Positions 23,191 to 34,548 of a stretch of 64,000 nucleotides of DNA are shown here, piece after piece. Under the pieces are notes generated by a model. That model worked only from the letters and a program-made list of their open reading frames with translations, did no database searches and was not told the origin of the DNA. This DNA is from Branchinecta lynchi. Its lineage: Eukaryota > Arthropoda > Branchiopoda > Anostraca > Branchinectidae. The stretch covers positions 14,070,142 through 14,134,141 of the forward strand of contig JAKZAP010000015.1 in assembly GCA_023053575.1 (NCBI GenBank), read 5' to 3'. Position 1 is the first letter of the stretch; the number at the start of each line of letters is the position of its first letter. A program made the position numbers and the translations under genes.

Positions 23191-23628
23191 AGGACACCTG
23201 AATGAAGAGTACCAAGTATCACCCCTATCTGTATGACTTCCGTTAACATTGTCTGCAGAAAACCCAATCCAAATACAGAAAAGTGTTTCCAAGCTATGAT
23301 TTTTGCTCCATTTTGCATCTGTCCTTTTTTCCGTACCGAACAATTTTAGAAATGAACGATGTCTCCAATCAACCCTTCTTCTAGAATATTTTTTAACCAG
23401 TTAGCCCAGACGTATATCTAGAAGAAATTCCAATACGATCCGGCCAGCGCTGTACAAGATTTGAATGAATTGCGCTTTTTGTCTTGGAGTCTGCCTGTGC
23501 AAACCTTCAGAAACAAACATCCCTATTTTGAAAACGTCACGCTCATGAGAAGAATGCTCTCCGTGGCCATGTCTGTAAATGCATTCTCTATGGTGTGTTC
23601 AAGTATGGTTTCATTGTTCATGTGTCCT
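23191..23628. mobile_element. TTAA-duplication element P2
   Basis: 438 bp, inverse orientation to P1, ends AGGACACCTGAATG and CATGTGTCCT, flanked by TTAA/TTAA. Confidence 0.9.
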
Positions 23629-24247
23629 TTAAATACGCTTGAGGTATGGGATGTAAGGGTTGAATGTGGAGGGCAAAGCGAACTGAGGCAAAGGAGATAG
23701 TAACGGCGATCCATTCCTTGACCAAGTGACGCTCGTGACCCGAGTTAGACTGTATAATATATGCCATCGTGCCAGGAGGCGCCAGCAGAGCCTGACAGTT
23801 GATTAACAGGCGGCAGGACGATGGGCATAAAGTATCACAAAGTGAGATCACTGTATTCGCAGGTAATCAAAAAAAAAAAGCTCTACGATATTTCTGCTTA
23901 AAACCAGCTACACTCTCAATTTCACGACATCTGCAACATTTTTTCTTCCCCCAAAGCGTCACAACAGGATGACAAAACTGCACTTGCTTTCACTTCTTTC
24001 AGTTGCTAATTAACCACTAACCTCAGCGCCTGCCTCCCCTTTCACCAAAATCGGCGACACCGGGATTCCTCAATTTCTCGCGCTGTGAGGATGAATTATC
24101 TGTTAAAGTTTAACCGAAAGACGCCGAGAGTTAGCCCCTCCGCTGCCTCAACCAGAAGCGGAGCATAATCGACCAGAAATGTAGAATAACTGATCCATCA
24201 TGGACCTTATGCGATCCGAGGTGCAAATTAAGGTCATCACTTTGCAC
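23629..24247. other. Unassigned stretch between P2 and F1
   Basis: GTTTAACCGAAAGACGCCGA (24109) resembles an F-type end. Nothing else recognised. Confidence 0.4.
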
Positions 24248-24709
24248 TTAAAGTTTAACTGAAAAGCCAATTTATTTTTCGATCATTTGACTGGGTACAC
24301 TGCATTGTTTGGATTGTGTTAAGGGATTTTTCTCATTTTTCACTAGTTGCTCTTGTACGACGTTCAAAATGTCAACTGCCGTCCTCACAACGCAAAAAAC
24401 TATGACACGGAAAATTTGAATCTAAATACAGACGCAGCTTTTCAGTGGCCAGTGATCAGCTTACGGAAGGTAGCTCACTGCGTGAACACTTATTTTTCGT
24501 AAATCGTTTCGTCGAGCATATGAAACAGTTACACGCGCATAAAAGTGCTACACATTCGACAAGGAAATTCCACTATACGAAAATCGATTTTTGTGAAGAG
24601 CGGAGCAATAAAGTGACACATTTACATCGCGTCTTTAAGCCTCTTTTAAGTGAAAAAAAGATAGATAACTAGATTGTCCTATCTCAGACATTTTCAGTTA
24701 AACTTTAGA
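24248..24709. mobile_element. Inverted-repeat element F1
   Basis: The ends AAAGTTTAACTGAAAA and TTTTCAGTTAAACTTTA are inverse copies. The interior includes AAAATCGATTTTTGTGAAG and ends like F2 and F3. Length about 460 bp. The short open frame at 24445-24672 is shared only as repeat sequence. Confidence 0.75.
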
Positions 24710-26455
24710 TAGGCTTGAATACTTCGTAGTTTCGCTTATCACGAATAGTCAATTTTCATATTTTGAATTTTCCCTTCCGGATTTGTAGTGCGATTACCTC
24801 TATACTCGAGTATTTAGCAACTGCGGCGGACCATTCCCAGATTATATATATATATATATATTTATATTCAGATGAAACTCGAGCTCGAACAAAGGAGAGG
24901 ACAGAAAAATCAAGTTTGTGTTGAATATTTTTCGAACTAATATTGCCGCTTTTCGGTTTTACGCTATCAAACACGCTCTTGCTGCTTGGTGGGCATACGA
25001 AAAATAAAATAAATGTCTCAGAAAAAGAGCAAAAACAGATCATGTCAAGACCGAGAAAGAAAAGTAGATCCACCCCTCAGAAAACTAGTCGTAACCATCA
25101 GAGCTGCTGTGAGAAATGGCCCTTTTTTACGGGTATAGGGTTTCTTTCAAAGTAGATCCTTGGGAGCGATTGCACTGATTTACGTACGCTAAATGAAAAG
25201 CATACAGAATTCGGAGAGTATATAAAGACGGGGCCATAAGAGGTAATGGATTGGAAGAAATAGGGGACCCCGGGATGGTAACGGTCTGTGATCTTGTCTG
25301 TGTTGAAGCTGAAGCAGTTTTTCAGCAAGACACAGGAGCAGTATAGCTTCTTCTCTTTATAATTTCAACTCCCTTAAAGTTAAAGTTAAGTTTAAAGTTA
25401 AAGGCTTTAAGACCCGACAAAAATCCGTTACTTTGCTGCTTCACTATTCATATAATCGATTTTTCATCGAATGATCTTTTTTTTCGCATTTGTCTTACCT
25501 CTATGTCTTATACCTCTATGCTCAAAAGATTCAGCAACTACAAGGAGAAAAGATTGCAGAAAAATAAGTTTTGTTTTGGGTCGTCACAAGAAATAGCGGA
25601 CTTTCTTCGGAATTGACCTTCACATCTGGATTTGAACGTCCTGAGCTTCGCTTCGTTAGCCATTGAAATGCACCCTTTGCTGAAATTCAAACACTCCGCG
25701 TCTAGGTGAACTTTGTCGAGCCAGCAGTCTAGATTATATTCTTAAAGCACAATGGACACTTCTAATGCTTTATTTTGTATTAAATGCTTCACAAATAAAC
25801 ATTTCCGACTTCCTTTAGAAGGCGCTACGAAAATCGGCCGTTTTCTTGTTATCCCTTGTCTTTACCTGTCTGGCATTTCGGCGATCCAAATCTTAGGAGC
25901 TGGGATATCGTGGCAGGAAATTCAAAAACTCCCAGCAACGCTTGATAGAAAAGGATATATTTGAGATGACACAATAAGCCAAGCCGCAGATGCAGTCTAC
26001 CTGACTGTTGTAGAGTGTCATCAGAAGTTCCATATTTTAAGTGCCTATTAAAAGTTTTTCTTTGTGGAATAGTGTTGTGAAGCTTGATTAACTTGCTTTA
26101 TACATGTACCAGAATATGAAATAAGTTTATAGAAAATAAAATAGCTACAAAAATCTGTTAAAAACAAATAGCCTATTCAAATCTGAAATAGACAAGCTGA
26201 TTTGTGCATAAAATAAAGATCTACTAAGTGTTATAAGAAACAACACTTTTATCTTTGTCCAAGCTAGTAAATTGAGCATGTACTGGCCCAAAATATTACT
26301 CTTTGAAATATCACAGAGAGGAAACTGTTGAAAAAGCTGATGAGCTAGGGGGTAAGCATTGTTCCTAGGTTGTTACAGAGTGGGATTGGGGTAGTCTGAT
26401 GTGCTCACTGAACTTTAACGTCCCTACTACAGCTCAAGATGAATAAATAAATAAA
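24710..26455. other. Mostly unassigned 1.7-kb stretch
   Basis: Includes a (TA)n tract, an AAAGTTAAAGTT microsatellite (25374-25404), F-like words near 25400-25530 (AAAATCCGTTACTTTGCTGC, CGATTTTTCATCG), and an AATAAATAAATAAAA LINE-type tail directly before the B head at 26456. No gene recognised. Confidence 0.4.
24844..24862. repeat. (TA)n microsatellite
   Basis: Nine to ten TA units. Confidence 0.9.
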
Positions 26456-27743
26456 ACAAGAGCTGCAAGCTCATATGGCACTTGCAAGGCTGGGTCAGAG
26501 GACTCTTCTTTCCCCAATACTGAACATCTAATCAACTTCAAATAAAACTTTAACTTTTTACGGTTTGGCCGGATTGTTACGGTGATGCCATCTGCATTCC
26601 GTACGTTTTCCTTATGCCGCCGCTAGGCAGCGTTACTCCCTTCCATTGCCTGTGTCTTTTATCTTTTATACCGTCGCGGCCACTCTTTCGTATTACTTAT
26701 TAACTCTCTGGCCACGCCGGGTGTGAGTCACCTTCTTCTAAAGACTTCTTTCCCGGTTCCCGGCCGGGTAACAACTCTTTTCACTTAAAGATTGTTCTTT
26801 TGTAAGTACATCTATTAATAAAACCTTTTGTTTACTTACGGACCATAGGTCACTTCTATGAGTCTTTGTTAAGCTCCTTAGAGTGGGCTGGCCTGTAAGG
26901 CCTAGTGTATGATGGGTGGTTGATAACCTGTTTTGTGTTCGGTATGCAAACCATAGTGTGAATCGACCAGGGGAATCCATAATGAACCCGTGAAGTTCTG
27001 CACGTGTAGTAGGCCACCAACGCCCTAGGCCATCCTGACTCCGATGATTGTTTACCTGGACATTTACCATCTTATGTCCGGCTTACTACACCCCTCGCCA
27101 TAACATCAGGTTTGAGAGTGCAAACTCCATATACAAATACAGTCATCGTAACAGGATTCCGGGCGAACTACTTGCCCGGGTAGAAATTTTTTTCACAAAA
27201 GTCTTCAGCATGTCTTCTTGCCCCTAAATCGTAACATTTAATCAAGTCAAAATAAAACTTTTACTTTTAACAAACTTTCCGGTTTTGGCCGGATTCCACG
27301 CAAACTACTTGTCCGGCGAGAAAATGGTTTTCACCATCAAGTTCAGCATGTCCTCCTACCCCTAAATCGAACATCTAATCAACTTGAAATAGAACTTTTA
27401 CTTTTAACAGACTTTCCGGTTTTGGCCAGATTCCGGGCTAACTACTTGTCCGATGACAAAATGGTTTTAACCATCATGTTCAGCATGTCTTCTTACCCCA
27501 TAATCGACTATCACATTATCTGTCTCAAAATATTTCATTTGCCCCTTAATTTAAACCCCCTCTCCCACCCCTAAATGTAGGGCTACAGAGCCCATCTACG
27601 AACCTGACCTTACTCTTGACCCAAAGAATCCTCACACAAGTTTCATCAAAATATCTCTAGAGTTATAGTGCGCACAGACGGACAGACGGACAACTTTTGC
27701 GATGTCATAGGTATCCCGCCACTTACGTTTTGGGATCCCAAAA
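26456..27743 (+). mobile_element. Chimeric element: B-type head on A-type body (A4/B2)
   Basis: The first 47 bp (26456-26502) are the B-family 5' end: ACAAGAGCTGCAAGCTC, then ATATGGCACTTGCAAGG. From 26503 the sequence is family A (CTTCTTTCCCCAATACTGAA onward), with four units, the GACGGAC tract and the A palindrome at 27728-27743. A solo LTR (26575-27153) interrupts the first unit. The junction is seen directly; how it formed is inference. Confidence 0.85.
26575..27153. mobile_element. Solo LTR inside the chimeric A4 element
   Basis: 579 bp with TGTTACGG at the left and CGTAACA at the right (TG...CA ends with 7-bp inverted repeats TGTTACG/CGTAACA), flanked by GGAT/GGAT. The host A unit GCCGGATTCCGG is restored exactly on removal. 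AATAAAA at 26817-26823 may be a poly(A) signal. No internal retroelement region remains, so it is an LTR left by recombination. It probably belongs to a Gypsy- or BEL-type element; class not determined. Confidence 0.85.
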
Positions 27744-27747
27744 AGTA

Positions 27748-28138
27748 AAGTCGTTTTCCCAGGTAACTGATCAGACGGCCAAAAGGCGTTTTTACAGTTA
27801 TCGTGGTATCTGGCCAGTTATGATCCTGATATCTGATATTCAGATACCACGGTCGGACCGTGGTAACTGATCGTGATATCTGAAAAATTCGTCTCACTCT
27901 ATCATCAGTAACAGACGGCTCTATATTTTCGTCACATTCGTGAGAATCAAAAATTGGCACTTGTGATATGAGTGAATATCAGTATTTCTTTTTGGATGAC
28001 ATCTAAAATCGCAAATTCGGCAACAATCGTTTTTGCAAAGCCACCGTAGTATCAGATACCACGGACTGCAAAGACGACAAAGTGCAGATCCAGTTACAGT
28101 GGTATCAGATACCGTGGTTTCTACAAAAACACAACTGC
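27748..28138. mobile_element. Palindromic element G2
   Basis: Starts AGTCGTTTTCCCAGGTAACT (diverged), contains TTTTTACAGTTATCGTGGTA, TCTGGCCAGTTATGATC and GATACCACGGTCGGACCGTG, and ends TTTCTACAAAAACACAACT. It immediately follows the A4 palindrome. Confidence 0.7.
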
Positions 28139-28248
28139 CTATATTAAAGTTTAACTTCAGAAACTGAGGTTGATATCGAAAATAAAACCGAGACGGTCAC
28201 TGAAAATAACCTATCCAAGCCGAAGGCAGGGTAGGCTATTAAAAATAT

Positions 28249-29163
28249 CTAGCTATAGAATAATCACTGCCGATTGTTGAGAATGCACAATAAACCGTTG
28301 TTCTTTTTATGCTATCATTGCCACGACCTCAGGTTTTTCTTGTAAATAAATTGTTGTTAATATATTATAACTTTTTTCAAGCAGGTCAGTAATGCAAATC
28401 CTGCTATGACCCACGGTCAGTTATATTACGATAATCTTCGCACAGAAAGTTAGTGTAGATATAAGAGGATGATATAAGTCAAAACAGCTTCCAGAGAGGA
28501 TGATATAAGACATATCAGCCTTCAGAGAGGAGGTTCTGTTCAAAAAAGTTATAACAGTTAACACACCTCCATCTCGGTTGATATCGGAATGACAAATCAA
28601 TCGAGGAGGCTGCTATGACTTATACCACCTCTCATACCTACGCTAACTTTCCGTGTGAAGATTATCGTAATACCAATCAATCAATCAAGTTTAATCCGAA
28701 TAGCTAAAAGCTAGAAAAGGAATACAAATTTACAAAATACACAGACACACAAGAGACAAATTAACTAATACACTTACAAGAAATTACCAGAAATAAATGA
28801 TGGAATGAAACTACGTAAAAATTGGGTAGAAGAATTAGCGGGATATGGGGAAAACTTATTGCCAGTATTCTTCTCGGACCGACGCACGGAAGACGGGAGG
28901 GGAGGAGGGAATAGATGGGTCGTCTGGGGACAACACGTTATCTTAGCTACAAATTTGTTTGAAAGAGTATTAAAGAGTAAAGTAATATAGCTGACCGTGG
29001 GTCATAGGAGAATATGCATTACATACCTGTTCGAAAAAGTTATAATAAATCAACAACAATTTATTTACAAGAAAAGCACTGAGGTCGTGGCACTGATAGC
29101 ATCAAAAACAACAGCGGTTTATTGCGCCTTCTCAACAATCAGAAGTGACTATTCTATAGCCAG
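28249..29163. mobile_element. Element W with about 172-bp inverted repeats
   Basis: Arms 28249-28420 and 28991-29163 are inverse copies along their whole length (outer end CTAGCTATAGAATAATCACT versus AGTGACTATTCTATAGCCAG; inner end ACCCACGGTCAG versus CTGACCGTGGGT). The inside holds the palindromic element X, an (AATC) tract and about 320 bp with a 61-codon frame (28805-28990) of no known similarity. Long inverted repeats of this kind suggest a MULE-like or fold-back transposon; no transposase is seen. Confidence 0.8.
28425..28671. mobile_element. Palindromic element X nested in W
   Basis: Left arm ATTACGATAATCTTCGCACA, then GAAAGTTAGTGTAG; right arm CTACGCTAACTTTCCGTGTG, then AAGATTATCGTAAT. 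The centre has a duplicated GAGAGGATGATATAAG unit and the inverse TTATACCACCTCTC. 247 bp. Confidence 0.75.
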
Positions 29164-29621
29164 ATTCCAGTACATATTTACTGGCGCTTCCGACACTTCA
29201 TCACCAGAAACCGTATAACTCTCCTCCGCAAATCCTCCACAACCTTATATACTCATTCTGCCTTTTTCTGTTTTCGCTAGCTCTCGTATGGAATTATAAT
29301 GATCAAACATTCTCGCATTTCGACGAATCTTTATCGTATTTTCGGCTCAGTCGAGTTAGTCAATCACGGGGCGCTAACTTCCCCAGAACTTTCAAAGGTC
29401 CGCCTACAACCAAAAGTATGTGCATGAGAAGATTCAAACTAGGTGTTTTCATTTAAGAAAACTCGTTAGGCAGTCACGTCTATCTCATGTTTTGGACTCC
29501 TTTCCTTTGTGCTTTTTCCCACTTTTAAACCACGGCGCACAAACTTTTTCAAATTTTTTACGCTCAACCTCCGCTTCAGAGAGCGGGAAGTCTGGATATA
29601 GAGCCGACAAGCGCCAACAAT

Positions 29622-30325
29622 ACAATACTCTTGATGACTAAGAGGGTGTTCCACCCTCGTACCAATAGTAACTATTAGTTACTATTCCCGTTCAAGCCTC
29701 ACCAAAAGTTACTACGCTGAACGTTCCAACCTTCTCGAAATAGTAACTAATAGTAACTATTTACTTACCACGCTCTGGAGCGTAGTAACTACGGATCTCT
29801 GAATCGTGATTGGTCGGATTCGCCCGTGGCATGATATTCTGCGGGAAAATAGAAAAATCGTTCCAGCCTTGACGGCACAAAGCCAGAATTTGTGACGTCA
29901 TGCGTAGTAACTACGATAAGTAGGATAGAACACGCTCTAACTCTCTTTGCCGATGCAAGATCATGAGTACCCAACAGAAGAGCGAGAAGCGGTGCCCCCT
30001 CGGGTATTACAGCTGCTCCCGAAGATCGCCGTGATTATTTGACAAAGGATTTGAGTTGTTGAGTCTGAGTCGTTAATGGCACGTTGTCTCGTTCTTCCTG
30101 AGGATTACTGGCGTGTTTTGGACTTCATATAGAGTATTACCTATAAATCTGAACTATGCCAGTGAAACGTCGGGAAGAACCAGAAACGTCACCCAAACGA
30201 ACTCTAACTGATTAAAATCCTGTGTAAACCAATCAACAACGTTTTCTGTCGTGACGTTTTTGGCTCTTCGCTGGGCTCACGGCGACACTTCGGCGGCACG
30301 AAGAGTTAGTCATCACGAGTATTTC
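29622..30325 (+). repeat. Repeat E2 with inverted ends, hosting D2
   Basis: Starts ATACTCTTGATGACTAA and ends GAGTTAGTCATCACGAGTAT. Shares GATCGCCGTGATTATTTGAC, CTCGTTCTTCCTGAGGATTA and one GAAGAACCAGAAACGTCACC unit with E3 and E1. It is the least interrupted E copy apart from D2. Confidence 0.8.
29642..29937. mobile_element. MITE family D, copy D2 (inside repeat E2)
   Basis: 296 bp, inverse orientation to D1, ends GAGGGTGTTCCACCC and AACACGCTC, flanked by TAA/TAA. The host sequence is E (CTCTTGATGAC-TAA-CTCTCTTTGCC). Same host position as C2. Confidence 0.9.
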
Positions 30326-31139
30326 CTGGGGCAAGCAGGCTATTTGTGATTTTGCTTAACGACATTTCTGTACCATTCTATCGGGAAATTATCATTTCTA
30401 GTACGAGTTGTGCTTTATAAAACGTATCCGATATCCGTCACTAATGTTTTGAAATCCCAAACAATAGTCCATCTTTGTTACTACGGTATGTTTCGCATTT
30501 CTACGCCCTCTTAGAACTTCTCCTATTATAGTAGGATCAGCTGGTGTCCATTTATTCAAAATGTCCCCTCCCGAGCGGGATTACAACGCCATGCGGGGAT
30601 CGTAGTGCAAAGTTTGAAGCTTACTCAGGCTTAGCGGGGGAATTTGCTTAATGTCTCAAAAAAGGTCAGGGTCACCCAAGGCAAAGCTCGATAGAGACCT
30701 TAAAGACTAGACAGCAACGGATAACGTCCATCGAAGAAAAGGGAGTGGAAAATTCAACTTCGTTCTTTCAAAGACAAACCGGGAGACATTAATTAAGGGA
30801 GATTACTGGCGATCTCTTCGATTCGCTTTCCGAAAAACAAAGCGAGAATCCGCCGAGCGCAAGAACAAGCAAAAAGCCACTGAGCCTCAGTTGCACCTTT
30901 ACAACTTCTCGCTGCCTTGCCGACATCACTTTCCACTCGCGAAGTGGATTCACTTTCCAAGTGCTGGCGGGAAACAAGCGGAGCGCGAGAACAGCTTTGG
31001 AAAGTGAAGCGACTTTTAGCCGAAGGCGCAAGAACCTCCAGAATAGCCCTTTATGTACGAAGTACGGAACTTTGAAAGCCCGGACATGCTGAAGAAGACC
31101 CTTGCCACGAAGAGACGAAGCATCGCCGGACCCATTGAC
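30326..31139. other. Unassigned stretch
   Basis: A 119-codon minus frame (31148-30789) overlaps repeated CACTTTCC / GGAAAGTG words (30928, 30951, 30996). It looks like low-grade repeat rather than protein. Confidence 0.4.
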
Positions 31140-31383
31140 TTCTCGCAAAAATTGGCAAAATTCAGAAAACCGGTTTTACGCATAAACAGCATGATGTTCC
31201 AACACTCCTCAACAGCATAATGCGAACGGAAACTAGTGAATCGTTGCAAGTGCAAAGATTAGTGAGGCGACGTTGGCGGGCTCAGAATGAAAATATTAAA
31301 TGTGGGTCTCCGGGCTTAAGAAATAATTAATGCAGTAACGGAAATAGATTGCATTGGCATTGTACGTGCGACGGGTCCTTTAA
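31140..31383 (+). repeat. Interspersed repeat J3
   Basis: AGAAAACCGGTTTTACGCAT, GGAAACTAGTGAATCG, TAGATTGCATTGGCATTG and GACGGGTCCTTTAAC. A5 starts directly at its end. Confidence 0.75.
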
Positions 31384-31384
31384 C

Positions 31385-32480
31385 ACAAGACCCAAGGTTT
31401 CGATGGGATCCCAAAACTAAATATTTATTAGATTTCTTGATCCAGACAGTAGAATATGGTAAATTTCCTTCGCCAGACCCCTTTAACATGTTACTATTTA
31501 TCAATAATCAACCGCTTGAAAACGTACCAACATTATATGTTTTAGAATGTTTGACAAATTACGACCAAACAACTAATCAGATGTAAAACCAAGTCCAGGT
31601 ATTGGCTCGGCATGCATATTTACCCTTTATCGATTATCTAATCGATAAAGTCTTTACTTCTTCTGAAAGTCTTTACTTCAACTAATTTCCTCGTTTGGCC
31701 TATATTCCGGCGAACTGCGCCCAGAGCAAAAGAGATGGTGATATTGGGATGCGAACCAAGAACCTTTAGCTCCAAATTTACAGATTTTGGCAGATACCGG
31801 CAGAATTACTCGTCTGACAAGAAAATAGCGCTCATAGATAGATTAATCGAGTGTCCTTGCCCGAGATACGAACCTCTACTCGAATCGAGAATGAACTTTT
31901 GTTATTACAGAAATTCCGGTTTGGCCGGACTTTGCGTAAACTTCTTGTCCGGCGAGAAAATTAGTTTCAGATCTAGATTCCTTCTATATTCATTCTCATT
32001 CTATATCGACTATCTCATTAGGTTTCAAAACTCCCGGTTTCGGCCGGGTTCTGGGCAAACTACTTGTCAGGCAAGAAAATAAAGTCCAAAACGGATTCGA
32101 CATGTCTCATTACCCCTACATCGAACTAATCAATCTCAGATAAAACTTTCACTTTCAACAAATTTTCTAGTTTTGACGGATTCCGAGCGAACTAAATAGC
32201 CGGCGAGAAAATAAATTTCATTTTCGAATTCAGCAAGTCTCCTTACCTCTAAATCAATTTTCTATTTGGTTTTTCAACTGTCAACCCCCTCCCCCACCTC
32301 TAAATATAGAGGTACACACAGCAAATTTACGAGCTTGACCTGTAGTTTGACACTAATAATAACAAATAATATTTAAACAAAATACCTGAAATTCGGGAGT
32401 TATCGTGCTAACAGAAAGACAGACAGACAGACGGACGGGAGTCATAGGTATCCCATCACTAACGTTTTGGGATCCCAAAA
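31385..32480 (+). mobile_element. Family A element, copy A5
   Basis: It starts ACAAGACCCAAGGTTTCGAT with GGGATCCCAAAA inside and has about four strongly diverged units with CCGGTTTCGGCCGG-type motifs. It ends with a CAGACAGACAGACGGAC tract and TTTTGGGATCCCAAAA. It abuts repeat J3 at its left end. Confidence 0.85.
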
Positions 32481-32980
32481 AGTAAACATGTTTACTTATT
32501 TTGTTCTGTCTAATATTTTCATTCTGGCCTTTTAATGTCTTTATTTTATATTACTCCGCAAATAAATAAACTGTCTTATGTCTTACAGAAAAAGTCAGAC
32601 TAATTCATTCCGGTTTATTTTTAATCGCGAGCAAGCATTCGATCTGGCAATAGATCTATCATTTTCATTCCACAAATTGACATTTTTTTTCGTCTTCCGT
32701 CAAGAAAATGAGACATTTGTTTTAACCGCTCTGGTTAACCAAGCGACTTAAGTGTAACAGCTCAAACGCAAGTTTTCCAATTTCGAGACCATATAATCCA
32801 ATTTTCGCAGTCGGATTTCCCTCTTAAATTCGAAATTTCGACGCATCGCAAGCAGGTTTCTCCATAGTAACGCGGATTTCGCCCGCGGAATCTTAAGCCC
32901 AATTCACACAGAGAGCGGACTTTGACACGCCTTGCGACATTCGTCGCTCCAGGCGTTAAAAAGACGCACCGTCAGGTAAA

Positions 32981-33702
32981 ACAAGACCAAAGGTATCGAT
33001 GGGATCCCACAATTTTAAGATTGCTCCCGACAATTCGGTCTTGTAGATATCCGTCTTCAACAGACTTCTTAAACATTTTTACTTTTAACATTTACAATCA
33101 GGTTCAGGCCAATGTTTATAATCGGAGAAGACCAAGTTCGTATTTGACAGAGAAAACCGGATACGCCAGCTGAATTTTAACAAGTTCAGATATATTCAGA
33201 TATCCGTTTTGCGATAAATTCAGATACGGATCCAACATATGGTTTACCCTATAGCCTACGTCGTATCTCCTTACTTCTTCCTATCCAAATCTGAGAGGGA
33301 GTTTTTTTTTTTATGTTGGTGATGATAAAACTACTTGTCTGGCAAAAAACTAAAGCTCTAAAACGAATTCAGCATGTCTCCTTACTCCTACATCCAACCT
33401 CTAATCAACTTCAGATTAAACTTTTACTTTTAACAAATTTTCCGGTTTCAGCCGGATTCCAAGCGATCTAATAGCTTTCAAAAAATATTTGTATGTGCCC
33501 CTTAATTTGAAACCCCTCCCTGACCCTCGAATATACAGACTACAGAGCCCATCTTCGAACTTGACCTGTACTTTGACCCAAAGGATCCTCCCACCAAGTT
33601 TCGTCAAAATATCCCAATCCCCTAGAGAATTATCGTGCGGACAGACGGACAACTTTTGCGATGTCATGGGTGTCCCTCCACTTACGTTTTGGGATCCCAA
33701 AA
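32981..33702 (+). mobile_element. Family A element, copy A6 (short)
   Basis: The 5' end ACAAGACCAAAGGTATCGAT is followed by GGGATCCC and by GGTCTTGT as stem partner. It has only one or two units, then the 3' module and palindrome (33687-33702). Near 33165-33215 it carries a short GGATACGCCAGCTGAATTTT segment shared with the N family. The MADF frame begins 63 bp downstream. Confidence 0.85.
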
Positions 33703-33764
33703 AAGCTTCGTCGGCCTTCGGCTCCGAGCCGAAAAAAATCGCAACGCCTGGCAAATAAATTGAG

Positions 33765-34010
33765 ATGGATGTGGAACAGCTAATTAGCCTAGTTCGTAGT
33801 TATCCTGTAATCTACGATACAGGTAACAAGGAGTACAAAGACAACGGAATTAGGGGAAATGCCTGGAAAGAAATTAGTCAAGGAATCAGAGAAGAAGGTA
33901 CAGTAGGACAGCACAGCAATATAGTCAGTAGGAAGCTCTTGGCCTTCATTTTTAGGTTGTGTCCAGATGCCAGCTGCGCACAGGCTGTACGGATTTGGGC
34001 TGTGCTGTAG
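33765..34010 (+). CDS. MADF-domain protein, first exon or fragment
   Basis: It starts with an ATG in a fair context. Residues 1-40 read MDVEQLISLVRSYPVIYDTG, then NKEYKDNGIRGNAWKEISQG. L-I-x-L-V, P-V-(I/L)-(Y/W)-D, Y-K-D and A-W-K-E-I are the first two helices of the MADF (Adf-1-like, Myb-related) DNA-binding domain. The second half (W-x-x-LR-x-x-Y/F) is missing. Homology fades at a donor-like AAG|GTACAG (33898), so the true exon may be 33765-33897. MADF proteins include host transcription factors and partners of PIF/Harbinger transposases, and C and D MITEs with Harbinger-like TSDs lie nearby. It begins 63 bp after A6, inside a MAK16 intron. Confidence 0.6.
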   Translation: MDVEQLISLVRSYPVIYDTGNKEYKDNGIRGNAWKEISQGIREEGTVGQHSNIVSRKLLAFIFRLCPDASCAQAVRIWAVL

Positions 34011-34083
34011 CTGAGCAAGCTACTCCTCTAGGCTCCATACACCTTTCTATTTGTATCTGTTCATATTTCTGGAAATAGAATTC

Positions 34084-34279
34084 GGGCGTATTCGCTCTCC
34101 GTCTGACACACCCTCCGATTTCGCCTAGACCCTCTGTGTGGATTCCGCTTTACCGGACTGAGCATTCACGCAGCTTTAAGTGGAATTCACAGAGGGCGTT
34201 TAAATATTAGCAGGCGAAAATACGCTTTACGACGTCCAGGCGAAATTACAGGTTTGACAGACGAGGAGCGAATTCGCCC
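34084..34279. mobile_element. Palindromic MITE Y
   Basis: 196 bp. Left GGGCGTATTCGCTCTCCGTC, then TGACACACC and TTTCGCCTAGAC; right GGCGAAATTACAGG, TTTGACAGACGAGGAGCG, AATTCGCCC. A second inner inverse pair is CCTCTGTGTGGATTCC / GGAATTCACAGAGGG. It lies just after the MADF frame. Confidence 0.7.
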
Positions 34280-34548
34280 ATTCATTTCCTCATACGCATT
34301 TTCTCTTATACCATTGCCTGTCTACACCTTGATACCGATATCGTAATGCTGAACTAACATGATTAGCCGTTCTACATCAATCGTTTCTGTATTTCAAATT
34401 ATTTGCCTGGCGTTGAGAACTTTCCTGCTTAGAGCCGAAGCCCCACGACGAGTTTTTACCAGACGATGCGTCTTTTTCAACGCTTTGCGTGACGGATACC
34501 GCCAGACGTCGCAAGTTCGATCTCTGTGTCAACACTCTTGATGACTAA

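Noticed and set aside
30789..31148. 119-codon minus-strand frame
   Set aside because: Built on recurring CACTTTCC-type words; no domain or splice support.
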